Part shown: piece after piece, positions 32,987 to 44,450 of the stretch
How positions within the stretch are numbered: the stretch's first letter is position 1
Layout of the letters: each line of letters opens with the position of its first letter
Assembly (NCBI GenBank): GCA_002364755.1
Contig: DEZI01000023.1
Location: forward strand, 62,001 to 126,000
From: Stenotrophomonas maltophilia
Lineage (GTDB): Bacteria; Pseudomonadota; Gammaproteobacteria; Xanthomonadales; Xanthomonadaceae
DNA length: 64,000 nt
Direction: 5' to 3'
Made by a program: the position numbers and the translations under genes
The notes under the pieces: generated by a model
What the model was told of the DNA's origin: nothing
Database searches by the model: none
What the model saw: only the letters and a program-made list of their open reading frames with translations

Positions 32987-34692
32987 GCCGGCCTCCCCGC
33001 GTCGCGCAGGTAGCGTTTGCGCTTGTTCGGCCGGATCGCCTGCAGGTCAACTTCGATCAGGCCGTCGATTGAATCGCTGAAATCAGGGTCGACGCCGAAC
33101 GCCAGGAAGCGCGCGCCGCCGGGTTCGCACAGATCGGTGTACTGGCGGTACAGCGTCGGCACACCCGTGCCCAGCGCGGCCAGGTTGGCCTTCAGCACAT
33201 CGAAGGCGGCGCCGGCATCGAGTTCACCGAAGCTGGGCGGTGCGGCAAAGTACTGGAACGGCTGGTTGGATTCGACCAGGCCGCTGCGGGCTCCATAATA
33301 GCGCTGGTAATAGGCCACCAGCTGCTCGCGCGCTTCGCGCGGCAGCGCGGCGCTGATCGATACCGCGCCAAACAGGTAGCGTATGCCCGGCTGGCACTGG
33401 AGGTAGGCACCGATGCCCTGCCACAGGTAATCCAGGCTGCGGCTGCCCCAGTAATCGGGCACCACGAAGCTGCGGCCCAGTTCCAGGCCTTCGGCGATGC
33501 GGGTGATGGCATCGTCGGAATAGCGGAACAGCGAGGCGCTGTAGAGCCCGGCAAGGCCGCGGCGGGCCAGGGCCTGTGCGCCGCGCATGATGCGGTAGGC
33601 CCCGGCGATGCGCTGCGCGCTGCCATCCCAGATGACGATGTGCTGGTACTGCAGGTCGTAGTCGTCCAGGTCGCGGCTGCGGCCGGTGCCCTCGCCCACC
33701 TGGCGGAAGGTCAGTTCACGCAGCCGGCCCAGCTCGCGCAGCAGCGCAGAGTCGGCCGTGCAGGTGGCCAGCAGGATCTGCTTGCCGTCGCCGGTCTGTC
33801 CCAGCACCGTGGCCCGGGCGATATCGGCGGCCACATGCGCCGGCGGCACCGGGGCGGCCAGCGGCTCGGGGCCGGCCGGCAGGCTGCCGGTGGCACCGTC
33901 CACGGGGCCGAGGGCGTACAGCGCACGGCGCACGGCCAGCAGCTGCGCACCGGGGTCGCCCTGGCCCAGCTGCATCGGCTGGCCGATGCGCAGGCGCAGC
34001 GGGCGGCCGCGGCGGGCGAACATCTCACGCGCCAGCAGGGCGGTGCCGGCCGGCTTGAACAGGGTCGAGGCGCCGTAGAACAGCGCTGAGTTGCGCGCGT
34101 CCACCCGCACCGGCAGCACCGGCGCCCCGGCGGCACGGGCAAAACGGACGAAGCCGCGCTGCCAGCGCCCGTCGCGGATGCCCTGCAGCGACAGCCGCGA
34201 TACTTCGCCGGCCGGGAACACGATGACGCACTGCTCGGCGTCCAGCGCCTTTTCCACCGCGTGCAGGCTGCCACGCTGGACTTTGCCGCCGAGGATGCGC
34301 ACTGGCAGCAACAGGTCCTGCAGCGGACCGATGGCGCCGAGCAGGTCGTTGGCGACGATGCGTACGTCGCGCCGGACCCGGCCGACCGCGTCCAGCAGGG
34401 CCAGCGCGTCCAGCGCACCGGAGGGATGGTTGGCCACGATCAGCAGGCGACCGCTGGCCGGGATCCGGGACAGGTCCAGCGGGTCGACCTGGTAGCCGCT
34501 TTCGAGGAACTCCAGGCCGGCGGCGACGAAGTCGAAGCCGCGCAGATTCGCGCTGCGCTGCAGGAAGGCCTCCACCCGGTCCAGCCGCGACCAGCGACCC
34601 ACGCTGCGCAGCAGGGGCCGCGCCAGATGCCCGCGGCGGCCGCGGAACCAATCGGGGAAACGTTGCTGCAAGCGCTGCTCGAGTTCCTGCAT
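32983..34692 (-). CDS. Two-domain acyltransferase, OlsF-like (PlsC domain + N-acyltransferase GNAT domain)
   Basis: 569 residues. Domain 1 (about 1-280) is a PlsC-type lysophospholipid acyltransferase: NHPSGALDALALLDA (NH-x4-D catalytic motif near 80) and VIFPAGEVSRLS. Domain 2 (about 330-560) is an OlsB/hemolysin-type N-acyltransferase of the GNAT superfamily: GLAGLYSASLFRYSD, FVVPDYWGSRSLDYLW, and FGAVSISAALPR. This order, O-acyltransferase first and N-acyltransferase second, is that of the bifunctional ornithine-lipid synthase OlsF, so an aminolipid product is plausible though not shown. ATG 34692 is used; upstream in-frame sequence is non-homologous. It is translationally coupled to the broken phosphoesterase. 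Confidence 0.82.
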   Translation of the reverse strand: MQELEQRLQQRFPDWFRGRRGHLARPLLRSVGRWSRLDRVEAFLQRSANLRGFDFVAAGLEFLESGYQVDPLDLSRIPASGRLLIVANHPSGALDALALLDAVGRVRRDVRIVANDLLGAIGPLQDLLLPVRILGGKVQRGSLHAVEKALDAEQCVIVFPAGEVSRLSLQGIRDGRWQRGFVRFARAAGAPVLPVRVDARNSALFYGASTLFKPAGTALLAREMFARRGRPLRLRIGQPMQLGQGDPGAQLLAVRRALYALGPVDGATGSLPAGPEPLAAPVPPAHVAADIARATVLGQTGDGKQILLATCTADSALLRELGRLRELTFRQVGEGTGRSRDLDDYDLQYQHIVIWDGSAQRIAGAYRIMRGAQALARRGLAGLYSASLFRYSDDAITRIAEGLELGRSFVVPDYWGSRSLDYLWQGIGAYLQCQPGIRYLFGAVSISAALPREAREQLVAYYQRYYGARSGLVESNQPFQYFAAPPSFGELDAGAAFDVLKANLAALGTGVPTLYRQYTDLCEPGGARFLAFGVDPDFSDSIDGLIEVDLQAIRPNKRKRYLRDAGRPA

Positions 34693-35007
34693 GGCGTGCT
34701 CACTGATGCCCGGCGGCCGGATTGGCCGAGAGCCTGCGCCCGCCGCGCGGCAGGCAGATGGCGGTTTGGCGGCAGAACGGTGACGGCCGGGACCGCTGGG
34801 CCCCGGGCAGTGAAGGCCGCCCGCCAATAGTCACGCCAGTGGAACACTGCCTCCGCACCATGGGCCCCGGGGCCTCGCCAGGCCTTGTCCCGGCGGGCAC
34901 AACACCTTAACCACCGGCAACCCATACGGGTTCACAATGCACAGGCGGCGCACGCCGTGTATGATGCGCGCCCATCTTTCCATCCGAATCAAGGGATATA
35001 CCGCCTG
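34693..35007. other. 315-base divergent promoter region of metK and the acyltransferase gene
   Basis: No gene. The half nearest metK contains AACCC-ATAC-GGGTT at 34919-34932 (a small dyad), a -10-like TATGAT at 34960-34965, and a short leader of about 40 bases before the ATG at 35008. The half nearest the acyltransferase is GC-rich with several short palindromes (GGGCCCCGGGGCC region). I looked for a SAM riboswitch fold and do not see one. Confidence 0.45.
34919..34965 (+). promoter_or_regulatory. Putative metK promoter with upstream dyad
   Basis: TATGAT -10 at 34960-34965, with no good -35 (TGCACA at 34938-34943 is the best fit, 16 bases away). The dyad AACCC-N4-GGGTT just upstream of it could be an operator. 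Confidence 0.4.
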
Positions 35008-36219
<1,212 letters not shown>

Positions 36220-36228
36220 AGCTTGCGG

Positions 36229-36362
36229 GTAGAGCCGACTGTTAGTCGGCTGATGTTGAAGAAGGGCCGCGCAAGCGGCCCTTCTGCTTTCTGTAGAGCC
36301 GAGCCCATGCTCGGCTTTCTTTTGCCTGCGCCAAGAGCAGCCGAGCATGGGCTCGGCTCTAC
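36229..36362. repeat. Three SMAG palindromes around the metK terminator
   Basis: GTAG-headed units at 36229-36251 and 36293-36316, and a mirror unit ending CTAC at 36339-36362. The latter two share the AGCCGAGC stem and can pair with each other. Confidence 0.85.
36261..36290 (+). terminator. metK terminator
   Basis: Stem GAAGGGCCGC / GCGGCCCTTC with a GCAA tetraloop, followed by TGCTTT. It lies between two SMAG units, 42 bases after the metK stop. Confidence 0.7.
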
Positions 36363-36393
36363 AACAGCTACGCCACGCCGATACAATCGGCGC

Positions 36394-36900
36394 ATGTCGA
36401 CCGAACTGAAAACCCACCAGCTGTCCATGACCGTGCTGATGTCGCCGGACATGGCCAATTTCTCCGGCAAGGTTCACGGCGGCGCCGTCCTGCGCCTGCT
36501 CGACCAGGTGGCCTACGCCTGCGCCAGCCGCTACGCTGGCAGCTACGTGGTCACCCTGTCGGTGGACCAGGTGATGTTCCGCCAGCCCATCGCGGTGGGC
36601 GAGCTGGTCACCTTCCTGGCCTCGGTGAACTACACCGGCACCTCGTCGATGGAGATCGGCATCAAGGTCGTGGCCGAGGACATCCTCAAGCGCAGCGTGC
36701 GCCACGCCAACAGCTGCTTCTTCACCATGGTGGCGGTGGACGAGGAAGGCCGGCCGACGGCGGTGCCGCCGCTGCAGCCGGCCAGCTCGGACGAGAAGCG
36801 CCGCCAGGCCGCTGCGCAGATCCGCCGCCAGCTGCGGCAGGAAATGGAACAGCGGCACCTGGAGTTGCTGGCGTCGAATCCGCCGTCGCCGGAAGACTGA
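36394..36900 (+). CDS. Hotdog-fold acyl-CoA thioesterase (YciA-like)
   Basis: 168 residues. Hotdog domain with MLSPDMANFSGKVHGGAVLRLLDQ-type N-terminal region, in which the motif N-x-x-G-x-V-H-G-G-x-(L/V)-(L/M)-x-x-x-D/Q is that of acyl-CoA hydrolases, then SVDQVMFRQPI and a C-terminal basic helix (KRRQAAAQIRRQLRQEM). It hydrolyses short- or medium-chain acyl-CoAs in the cytoplasm. The extra C-terminal coiled helix of about 45 residues is longer than E. coli YciA. ATG 36394 is favoured because the family N-terminus follows directly. Confidence 0.85.
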   Translation: MSTELKTHQLSMTVLMSPDMANFSGKVHGGAVLRLLDQVAYACASRYAGSYVVTLSVDQVMFRQPIAVGELVTFLASVNYTGTSSMEIGIKVVAEDILKRSVRHANSCFFTMVAVDEEGRPTAVPPLQPASSDEKRRQAAAQIRRQLRQEMEQRHLELLASNPPSPED

Positions 36901-36913
36901 CCGCGAACCCGGC

Positions 36914-36984
36914 AGTGCCGGCCGCTGGCCGGCAACCTTGCGGCCTGCCAGACATGATGGGATTGCCGGCCAGTGGCCGGCACT
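36914..36984. repeat. Inverted pair of GTGCCGGCC-type palindromes
   Basis: AGTGCCGGCCGCTGGCCGGCA at 36914-36934 and its mirror at 36964-36984 (ATTGCCGGCCAGTGGCCGGCACT-like). These lack GTAG at the outer ends but have the same size and arrangement as SMAG pairs. They lie between the convergent thioesterase and ppc genes. Confidence 0.6.
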
Positions 36985-37003
36985 ATTCCTTCGAATTCGC
37001 AGG

Positions 37004-39715
37004 TCAGCCGGTGTTCTGCACGCCCTGCGAAACGCCGTTGACGCAGGCCACCAGCGCGCGCAGCAGGTCGTCATCCTCGCGCCCGCTGGCCCGCCAGCGC
37101 TGCAGCAGGTCCACCTGCAGCACGCTGATCGGATCCACGTAGGGATTGCGCAGGCGGATCGACAGCGCCAGCCGCGCATCATGATCCAGCAGGGTCTGCT
37201 GCCCCATCAGCGCCAGCAGCCAGTGCCGGGTCAGCGCAAGCTCCTTTTCGACCTGCGGGAAGAAGCGCCCGTGCAGGTTGCCGGAAAGCTGCGAGAACTG
37301 TTCGGCGATGGTGATGTCACCCTTCGACAGCACCATCGCGATGTCATCGAGGAAGGTGCGGAAGAACGGCCAGTCACGCGCCATCTCGCGCAGCGTCTGT
37401 TCGTGGCCGGCGTCCACCGCCGCCTGCAGGCCGCTGCCCACGCCGTACCAGCCGGGAATGACGGCACGCGCCTGGCTCCAGGCGAACACCCACGGAATCG
37501 CGCGCAGGTTGCCCAGCGCCGCGTCCTGGCCCAGCCGGCGCGACGGCCGCGAGCCCAGGGTCATCCGCTCGATCACGTCGATCGGCGTGGCCGTGCGGAA
37601 ATAGTCCATGAAGCCGGACTGGCCGACGAAGGCTCGATAGACCTCGCTGCTGGCCGCCGACACGGTGTCCATCACCGGCCGCCACCCGTCTTCGCGCGGC
37701 TCCGGCGCACGCGGCCGCAGGCTGGCGCGCAGCACCGCACCGGTGGCCTGTTCCAGCGAGCGCAGCGCCAGCGCGCGGATGCCGTACTTGCGGTGGATCA
37801 CCTCGCCCTGCTCGGTCACGCGCAGGCGGCCATCGATGCTGCCGCGTGGCGATGCATCCACCGCGTGGGTGGTCTTGCCGCCGCCACGGCTGATCGAACC
37901 GCCACGGCCATGGAAGAAGGTCAGGCGGATGCCGGCCTGGGCCGCGACATCCAGCAGTTCCACCTGCGCACGCTGCAGGCCCCAGCGCGAGGCGGCGATG
38001 CCGCCGTCCTTGCTGCTGTCCGAATAACCCAGCATCACCATCTGCACGTCGTCGCGTGCACGCAGGTGCGCGCGGTATACCGGATCCTCCAGCAGGTCGC
38101 GCAGGGTGGCGGTGCCGCGCTTGAGGTCGTCCACGGTTTCAAACAGCGGCGCGATGTCGAGCGGCACGCCACCATCGGCATCGACCAGGCCACCGCGTCG
38201 CGCCAGCGCCAGCACGGCCAGCACGTCGCCGCGATCGTGCGCCATTGAAATGATGTAACTGCCCAGTGCATCGCCGCCATGGCGTGCACGTGCATCGGCC
38301 AGCGCCACGAACACCGCATCCAGGCGCTGGTTGCCCTCGTCATCGGCCTTGGGCAGCGGCATTTCGCCGCTGGCATGCGGGCCCAGCAGGCGTGCACGTC
38401 CCAGTGCATCCAGCGCCTGCCAGGCGTCTTCGCCGCCCAGCACCGCAGCGAGTGCGCGTGCATGCACGCTCGACTCCTGGCGCACGTCCAGCCGCGCCAG
38501 ATGGAAACCGAAGGTCTTCACCCGCCACAGCAGGCGCTGCACCGCGAAGCCACCAGCGTGCTCGCCACGGTGGGCACGCAGGCTGTCGAGAATCAGCTGC
38601 AGGTCGTCGATCAGTTCGTCCGGGCCGGCATAGGCACCGTCGCCATCATCCAGCGTGGCCTGCAGCCGCGCGCGCATGCGGTCGTTGAGCAGGCGGTACG
38701 GCATATCGGCGTGGCGGGGGCGCGACTGGACCTGCGGCAGCAGCTGCTGGTAGTGCGCCACGCGCGCCTGCAGGGCTTCGCTCACGCCCACCCGTTCGGT
38801 GGATTGGCTGAGCAGGCTGGCCAGCTGCAGCAGTTCCTTCTGGTAGCGCCCGAGCACGGCCTGCCGCTGTGCATCCAGCGTGTTGCGGATGGTGCCGGCA
38901 TCCACGTTCGGGTTGCCGTCCATGTCACCGCCCACCCAGGTACCGAAGCGCAGCAGGCGCGGCAGCGGCAGCTCCTCGCCGTAGGTATCGCGCAGCGCCT
39001 GCTGCAGCGATTCGTACAGCACCGGAATCACCCGGTACAGCACCTGCACCAGATAGAAGCCGACGTGCTCGCGTTCGTCATCGACGGTGGGCCGCACCGG
39101 CGAGGAATCGGTGGTCTGCCACGACGCAGTCAGCGCCATGCGGAAGCGCGCGGCATCGGCAGCCGCCTCGCCCGGCGTGCGCTGGCCGTCCAGGTTGTCC
39201 ACCAGGCTGGCCACCATCAGCTGTTCTTTTTCCAGCAGCGCGCGGCGCACCGCTTCGGTCGGGTGCGCGGTGAACACCGGTTCGATGTCGATGCGCGGCA
39301 ACCACAGCGCCAGCTCGTCCAGGCCTACGCCCTGCGCCTTGAGGTGCTGCAGCGCGTCCTGCAGGCCATCGGGCTGCGCCGCGGCGGTACCGGCACGCTG
39401 GTAGTCACGGCGGCGACGGATGCGATGCACGCGCTCGGCGATGTTGACCACCTGGAAGTACGTGCTGAAAGCACGCACCATGGTTTCGGCCTGCTCCGGC
39501 GTGCGACCGGCCAGGCCATCGGCCAGCTCGGACAGCGGTGCCTGATTCTCGCGGCGCGCGATCGCGCGGGTGCGCACGTCCTCGACGTCGTCGAGAAACG
39601 CGGCGGAAACCTGTTCGACCAGCAGATCGCCGACAAGTGCGCCCAGTCGGCGCACATCATCGCGAAGCGGAAGATCGGGGGAAGCGAATTCGATGCTGCT
39701 GCGGTACTCGTTCAT
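37004..39715 (-). CDS. ppc: Phosphoenolpyruvate carboxylase Ppc
   Basis: Anaplerotic carboxylation of PEP to oxaloacetate. 903 residues, a full-length bacterial enzyme. Catalytic blocks: VFTAHPTEAVRRALL (catalytic His), GTWVGGDMDGNPNV, VMLGYSDSSKDGGIAASR, and the glycine-rich loop FFHGRGGSISRGGG. The C-terminus ends in Asn-Thr-Gly, close to the usual NTG. ATG 39715 gives MNEYRSSIEF, with no better start. Monocistronic. Confidence 0.97.
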   Translation of the reverse strand: MNEYRSSIEFASPDLPLRDDVRRLGALVGDLLVEQVSAAFLDDVEDVRTRAIARRENQAPLSELADGLAGRTPEQAETMVRAFSTYFQVVNIAERVHRIRRRRDYQRAGTAAAQPDGLQDALQHLKAQGVGLDELALWLPRIDIEPVFTAHPTEAVRRALLEKEQLMVASLVDNLDGQRTPGEAAADAARFRMALTASWQTTDSSPVRPTVDDEREHVGFYLVQVLYRVIPVLYESLQQALRDTYGEELPLPRLLRFGTWVGGDMDGNPNVDAGTIRNTLDAQRQAVLGRYQKELLQLASLLSQSTERVGVSEALQARVAHYQQLLPQVQSRPRHADMPYRLLNDRMRARLQATLDDGDGAYAGPDELIDDLQLILDSLRAHRGEHAGGFAVQRLLWRVKTFGFHLARLDVRQESSVHARALAAVLGGEDAWQALDALGRARLLGPHASGEMPLPKADDEGNQRLDAVFVALADARARHGGDALGSYIISMAHDRGDVLAVLALARRGGLVDADGGVPLDIAPLFETVDDLKRGTATLRDLLEDPVYRAHLRARDDVQMVMLGYSDSSKDGGIAASRWGLQRAQVELLDVAAQAGIRLTFFHGRGGSISRGGGKTTHAVDASPRGSIDGRLRVTEQGEVIHRKYGIRALALRSLEQATGAVLRASLRPRAPEPREDGWRPVMDTVSAASSEVYRAFVGQSGFMDYFRTATPIDVIERMTLGSRPSRRLGQDAALGNLRAIPWVFAWSQARAVIPGWYGVGSGLQAAVDAGHEQTLREMARDWPFFRTFLDDIAMVLSKGDITIAEQFSQLSGNLHGRFFPQVEKELALTRHWLLALMGQQTLLDHDARLALSIRLRNPYVDPISVLQVDLLQRWRASGREDDDLLRALVACVNGVSQGVQNTG

Positions 39716-39851
39716 CGGCGACGCACGAACCTCGGGGCATGATCCGTCGCCAAGCCTATCCCAATTCGAAGCCGTTGCTGCGTTGCAGGAATGGTTTCAT
39801 CTGCACGTATCGTCCGGCTACAGATGCACCGATCAGGGAAACACCGATGGG

Positions 39852-39938
39852 GTAGAGTCGACCGTTGGTCGACTATCGCGCGCAGCGCGGGATTTCCAGC
39901 GGCTGAAAGAAGGGCAGTCGACCAACGGTCGACTCTAC
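39852..39938. repeat. Inverted SMAG pair between ppc and the S9 peptidase
   Basis: GTAGAGTCGACCGTTGGTCGA at 39852-39872 and its mirror ending CTAC at 39916-39938. The stems are AGTCGACC type, the same as at 4458. Confidence 0.85.
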
Positions 39939-39953
39939 CCCGCCGGAGCAACA

Positions 39954-39978
39954 GGCGGCCCCCGTTGCAGGGGCCGCC
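39954..39978 (-). terminator. Terminator-like hairpin behind the S9 peptidase
   Basis: Stem GGCGGCCCC / GGGGCCGCC with a seven-base loop, 17 bases past the peptidase stop on the minus strand. Confidence 0.55.
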
Positions 39979-39994
39979 ATCATCACGTGCGCGG

Positions 39995-42505
39995 TCAGCG
40001 CTTCGTCTTCGCCTTGCCCTGCTGCACCGGGCCGAGGGTCTGCTCCAGCCAGCGCTCGCTCTCGGCCAGCATCGTCATGATCGATTCGCGTGCGCGGTAG
40101 GCATGCGATTCGTTCGGCAGCATCACCAGCCGCGCGGTGCCGCCCAGGCCCTTCACCGCGGCGAACATGCGCTCGCTCTGGATCGGGAACGTGCCGGAGT
40201 TGTTGTCGTCCACGCCGTGGATGAAGAGGATCGGGTCCTTGATCTTGTCCGCGTAGTTGAACGGCGCCATCTTCTGGTAGACGTCCTGCGCCTGCCAGTA
40301 GTTGCGCTCCTCGGCCTGGAAACCGAACGGGGTGAGCGTGCGGTTGTAGGCACCACTGCGGGCGATGCCGGCCTTGAACAGGCGGGTATGCGCCAGCAGG
40401 TTGGCTGTCATGAACGCACCGTAGGAATGGCCACCGATGGCGATGTGCTCGCGGTCGGTCACGCCACGACGCACCACCTCATCCACTGCGGCCTGTGCGT
40501 TGGCTACCAGCTGTTCGATGTAGGTGTCGTTGGGTTCCTTGTCGCCCTCGCCGATGATCGGCATGGTCGGGCTGGCCAGCACCACGTAGCCCTTGGCCAG
40601 GAACGCCTGCGGACCCCAGTAGCTGATCGCGTTGAAGCGATACGGCGAATCGGTCACCTGGCTGGCGGCCGCGGCACTCTTGAACTCACCCGGGTAGGCC
40701 CACATCAGCAGCGGGCGCGGGCCGTCACGCTTGGGGTCGTATCCCGGCGGCAGCAGCAGCGTCGCGGTCAGGTCCACGCCATCGGCACGCTTGTAGCGGA
40801 TCTGTTCCTTCTGCACGCCCTTCAGCTGCGGCAGCGGGTGGGCGAAACGGGTCAGCGCGCGCGGGGCGGCATCGGCCTGGGCCAGCGACTGCACGTAGAA
40901 GTTGGTCGGCTCGTCCGGGCTTTCGCGGGTCAGCAGCAGCGACTCGCCTTCCTGGTCCAGCAGCGCGACCGGTGCCGAATAGACCGGTGCCTGCGAATGG
41001 AACAGGCGGGTGGCCTTGCGGCTTTCGATGTCGAAGCGGTCCACGAACGGACGGTCACCTTCCGGCGACGCGCCCTGCCCGTACAGGAAGATGCTGCGGC
41101 CATCGGCAGTGGTCTGCAGGCGGCTGCGGCCGTTGACGTCGCGCACCACGCCGGCGCGACCCGGATCGTTGTAGCGGTCCTGTGCATCGCGGTCCCACAG
41201 CAGCTGCGGCGACTGCGTCGCGTCGTCCGGGGTGATGCGCCAGGTCTTGGTGTTGCGCGTCTTCCACCACGACTCGCTGAGCAGGGCCAGATCGCCACGG
41301 CCCCAGGTGATGCCACCGAAACGGCTGCCCAGCTGGGCCAGGGTCACCGGCGGCGTCTCGAACGGCGCGGCCTGCATGAACACCGCATCGCGCACCTTGG
41401 CGTCGCGGTTCGGGTCACCGCCGTCCTGCGCTTCTGCCCAGACCAGGGTGGCCGGCGCATCGGCGCGCCAGCTGATGTCACGCACGCCGGTCACCTCGGC
41501 ATCGTTGCCGGTCGGCAGGCCTTCCACCAGCGGACGCGAGGCCACGCTGTGGGCCAGCTGGCCGTTGCGGTCGAGCACGTCGATGCGGCGCGGGAAGCTG
41601 CCCACCGGCACCACGTAGGAATACGGGCGCTGCACGGTCTGGCTGAGCAGGTAGTTGCCGTCCGGCGAGACCGACAGGCCCAGGTAGATGCCGGCCATGC
41701 CGATGGCGCGGGCCTGCCCGTCCAGGCCGACCTGCATCGGCTGCGCACGCGCGTAGTAATCGAACAGGCGCGCGTCGGCTTCGTTCTTCAGCAGGTCCTG
41801 GTAGGTGCGGATGGAGACTACGCCGCTGCTCCTGCCGGTCTGCTGCACGGCCGGGCCGGTCGGGATGCCATCGGCAGGCGGCGGATCACCGGCATTGGCC
41901 AGGCGGGTCATCACGATCAGGCCGCGGCTGTCGGGCAGCCACTGGTAACCGTCGCCGAACACCGTATTGAGGTTGGCCTGCAGGCGGCGCGCACTGCCGT
42001 TGGCGACGTCCACCAGCCACAGCTCGTTGGCACCGCTGGCGGCGTCGACCTGATTGAAGGCCAGCCACTTCTGGTCGGGCGACCAGGCCAGGCCGGCGAT
42101 CGACAGCTGCGCCGGCAGGCCGCTGATCTGCCGTTCCTTGCCGTCGGCCACATTCATCAGCCACAGCTTCTCACCGAAGCTGAAGCGGCTGTCGGAGAAC
42201 GTGCGCGGGTTGATGCGGATGCCAGCCAGCTTCAGTTCCGGCTGCGCCACCACCTGGATCGACGGCAGCGACGGCATCTGCATCAGCGCGGCCACGTCGC
42301 GGCGCGGCGACAGGAACAGGCTGGGCGCACGCGGCGCATCGACCACCGCCTGCAGCGCGGCCGAGGGCAGCTCATAACCGGCCACGTCCCGGGCGGCGGC
42401 CACCTGCGGACTGTCGGCCGACCACGCCTGCGGGACCACCGCCAGCAGGGCCATGGACAGGACCAGGCCGGTCCAGCGCCGGCTGCGGCGCGCGTGCTTG
42501 CTCAT
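39995..42505 (-). CDS. Secreted S9 family peptidase, glutamyl endopeptidase (CGEP-like)
   Basis: 836 residues with a signal peptide (GLVLSMALLAVVPQAWSA). The N-terminal two thirds is a beta-propeller, and the C-terminal third an alpha/beta hydrolase with nucleophile Ser in IAIGGHSYGAFMTANLL, Asp in HGVDDNNSGTFP and His in PNESHAYRARES. The GGHSYGAF motif and the WAYPGEFKSAAAASQV block match the glutamyl endopeptidase branch known from plant chloroplasts (CGEP) and many bacteria. ATG 42505 gives the signal peptide; the frame runs on upstream to 44434, but that is antisense to ahcY. Confidence 0.9.
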   Translation of the reverse strand: MSKHARRSRRWTGLVLSMALLAVVPQAWSADSPQVAAARDVAGYELPSAALQAVVDAPRAPSLFLSPRRDVAALMQMPSLPSIQVVAQPELKLAGIRINPRTFSDSRFSFGEKLWLMNVADGKERQISGLPAQLSIAGLAWSPDQKWLAFNQVDAASGANELWLVDVANGSARRLQANLNTVFGDGYQWLPDSRGLIVMTRLANAGDPPPADGIPTGPAVQQTGRSSGVVSIRTYQDLLKNEADARLFDYYARAQPMQVGLDGQARAIGMAGIYLGLSVSPDGNYLLSQTVQRPYSYVVPVGSFPRRIDVLDRNGQLAHSVASRPLVEGLPTGNDAEVTGVRDISWRADAPATLVWAEAQDGGDPNRDAKVRDAVFMQAAPFETPPVTLAQLGSRFGGITWGRGDLALLSESWWKTRNTKTWRITPDDATQSPQLLWDRDAQDRYNDPGRAGVVRDVNGRSRLQTTADGRSIFLYGQGASPEGDRPFVDRFDIESRKATRLFHSQAPVYSAPVALLDQEGESLLLTRESPDEPTNFYVQSLAQADAAPRALTRFAHPLPQLKGVQKEQIRYKRADGVDLTATLLLPPGYDPKRDGPRPLLMWAYPGEFKSAAAASQVTDSPYRFNAISYWGPQAFLAKGYVVLASPTMPIIGEGDKEPNDTYIEQLVANAQAAVDEVVRRGVTDREHIAIGGHSYGAFMTANLLAHTRLFKAGIARSGAYNRTLTPFGFQAEERNYWQAQDVYQKMAPFNYADKIKDPILFIHGVDDNNSGTFPIQSERMFAAVKGLGGTARLVMLPNESHAYRARESIMTMLAESERWLEQTLGPVQQGKAKTKR

Positions 42506-42611
42506 CGTTCTTCCTGTTTTGGATGCGTGAAGACCCTCGACCTTAACAGGCGCCGACCCGCGCCCCATCTGCCGATGGTTGGGTCGCTCCTGCTCCGGCC
42601 CGGGGCCGCGA

Positions 42612-42617
42612 TATACT
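42612..42617 (+). promoter_or_regulatory. -10 box of the ahcY transcript
   Basis: TATACT, about 11 bases before the riboswitch. The -35 region is GC-rich and not recognisable. Confidence 0.5.
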
Positions 42618-42627
42618 GGGCGTTCTC

Positions 42628-42706
42628 CCCTGCCGAGGGGCGCTGCGACCGGATCCGCTGAGGCCCGGCCAGGCTCGGTAAGGTGGCTTTGTAACAACGG
42701 CGCCCG
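42628..42706 (+). ncRNA. SAH riboswitch in the ahcY leader
   Basis: Matches the SAH riboswitch pattern: CCGAGGGGCGCTGCGACC at 42633-42650, CCAGGCTCGG at 42669-42678 (pairs with the first CCGAG), and AACGGCGCC at 42696-42704 (pairs with GGCGC to form the pseudoknot). The class binds S-adenosylhomocysteine and switches on ahcY when SAH accumulates. About 40 bases separate it from the ahcY start, enough for a ribosome-site control. Confidence 0.92.
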
Positions 42707-42748
42707 GCTAGATGCGAGTACCCGCTCGCCCACAACCGGAGCTACTGC

Positions 42749-44194
<1,446 letters not shown>

Positions 44195-44204
44195 TGTCGT
44201 GCCC

Positions 44205-44243
44205 GGGGTCGGATCCCTTTCCGCAGGAAAGGGCTCTGACCCC
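44205..44243. repeat. GGGGTCGGATCCC-type palindromic repeat, intergenic copy
   Basis: Palindrome GGGGTC-GGAT-CCCTTTCC-GCA-GGAAAGGG-CTCT-GACCCC. A shorter variant lies inside the coding sequence at 55228-55260. Confidence 0.75.
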
Positions 44244-44260
44244 AGCATCGGATGCACACG

Positions 44261-44286
44261 GAACGGGCGCCTTCGGGCGCCCGTTC
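44261..44286 (+). terminator. ahcY terminator
   Basis: An 11-base-pair stem, GAACGGGCGCC / GGCGCCCGTTC, with a TTCG loop, followed by TGCGTT. It lies 67 bases after the ahcY stop. Confidence 0.7.
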
Positions 44287-44450
44287 TGCGTTCCGGCCAC
44301 CGCAACCCGCGTTCCGCGCGCCCTGTCACAGAGCCCTCAGACGTTGCTTGCTCCGCTTTTTGGCCACCACGGCTGCCCGCCGTTGCATGGTTCGCTCCCT
44401 GCCTGACACCGGCAAGCCATGCCCCAGGACGCACACATCAAAGGATAGAT

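Noticed and set aside
34693..35007. SAM riboswitch ahead of metK
   Set aside because: I looked for the known SAM aptamer cores and found none; only a small dyad and a -10-like box are visible.
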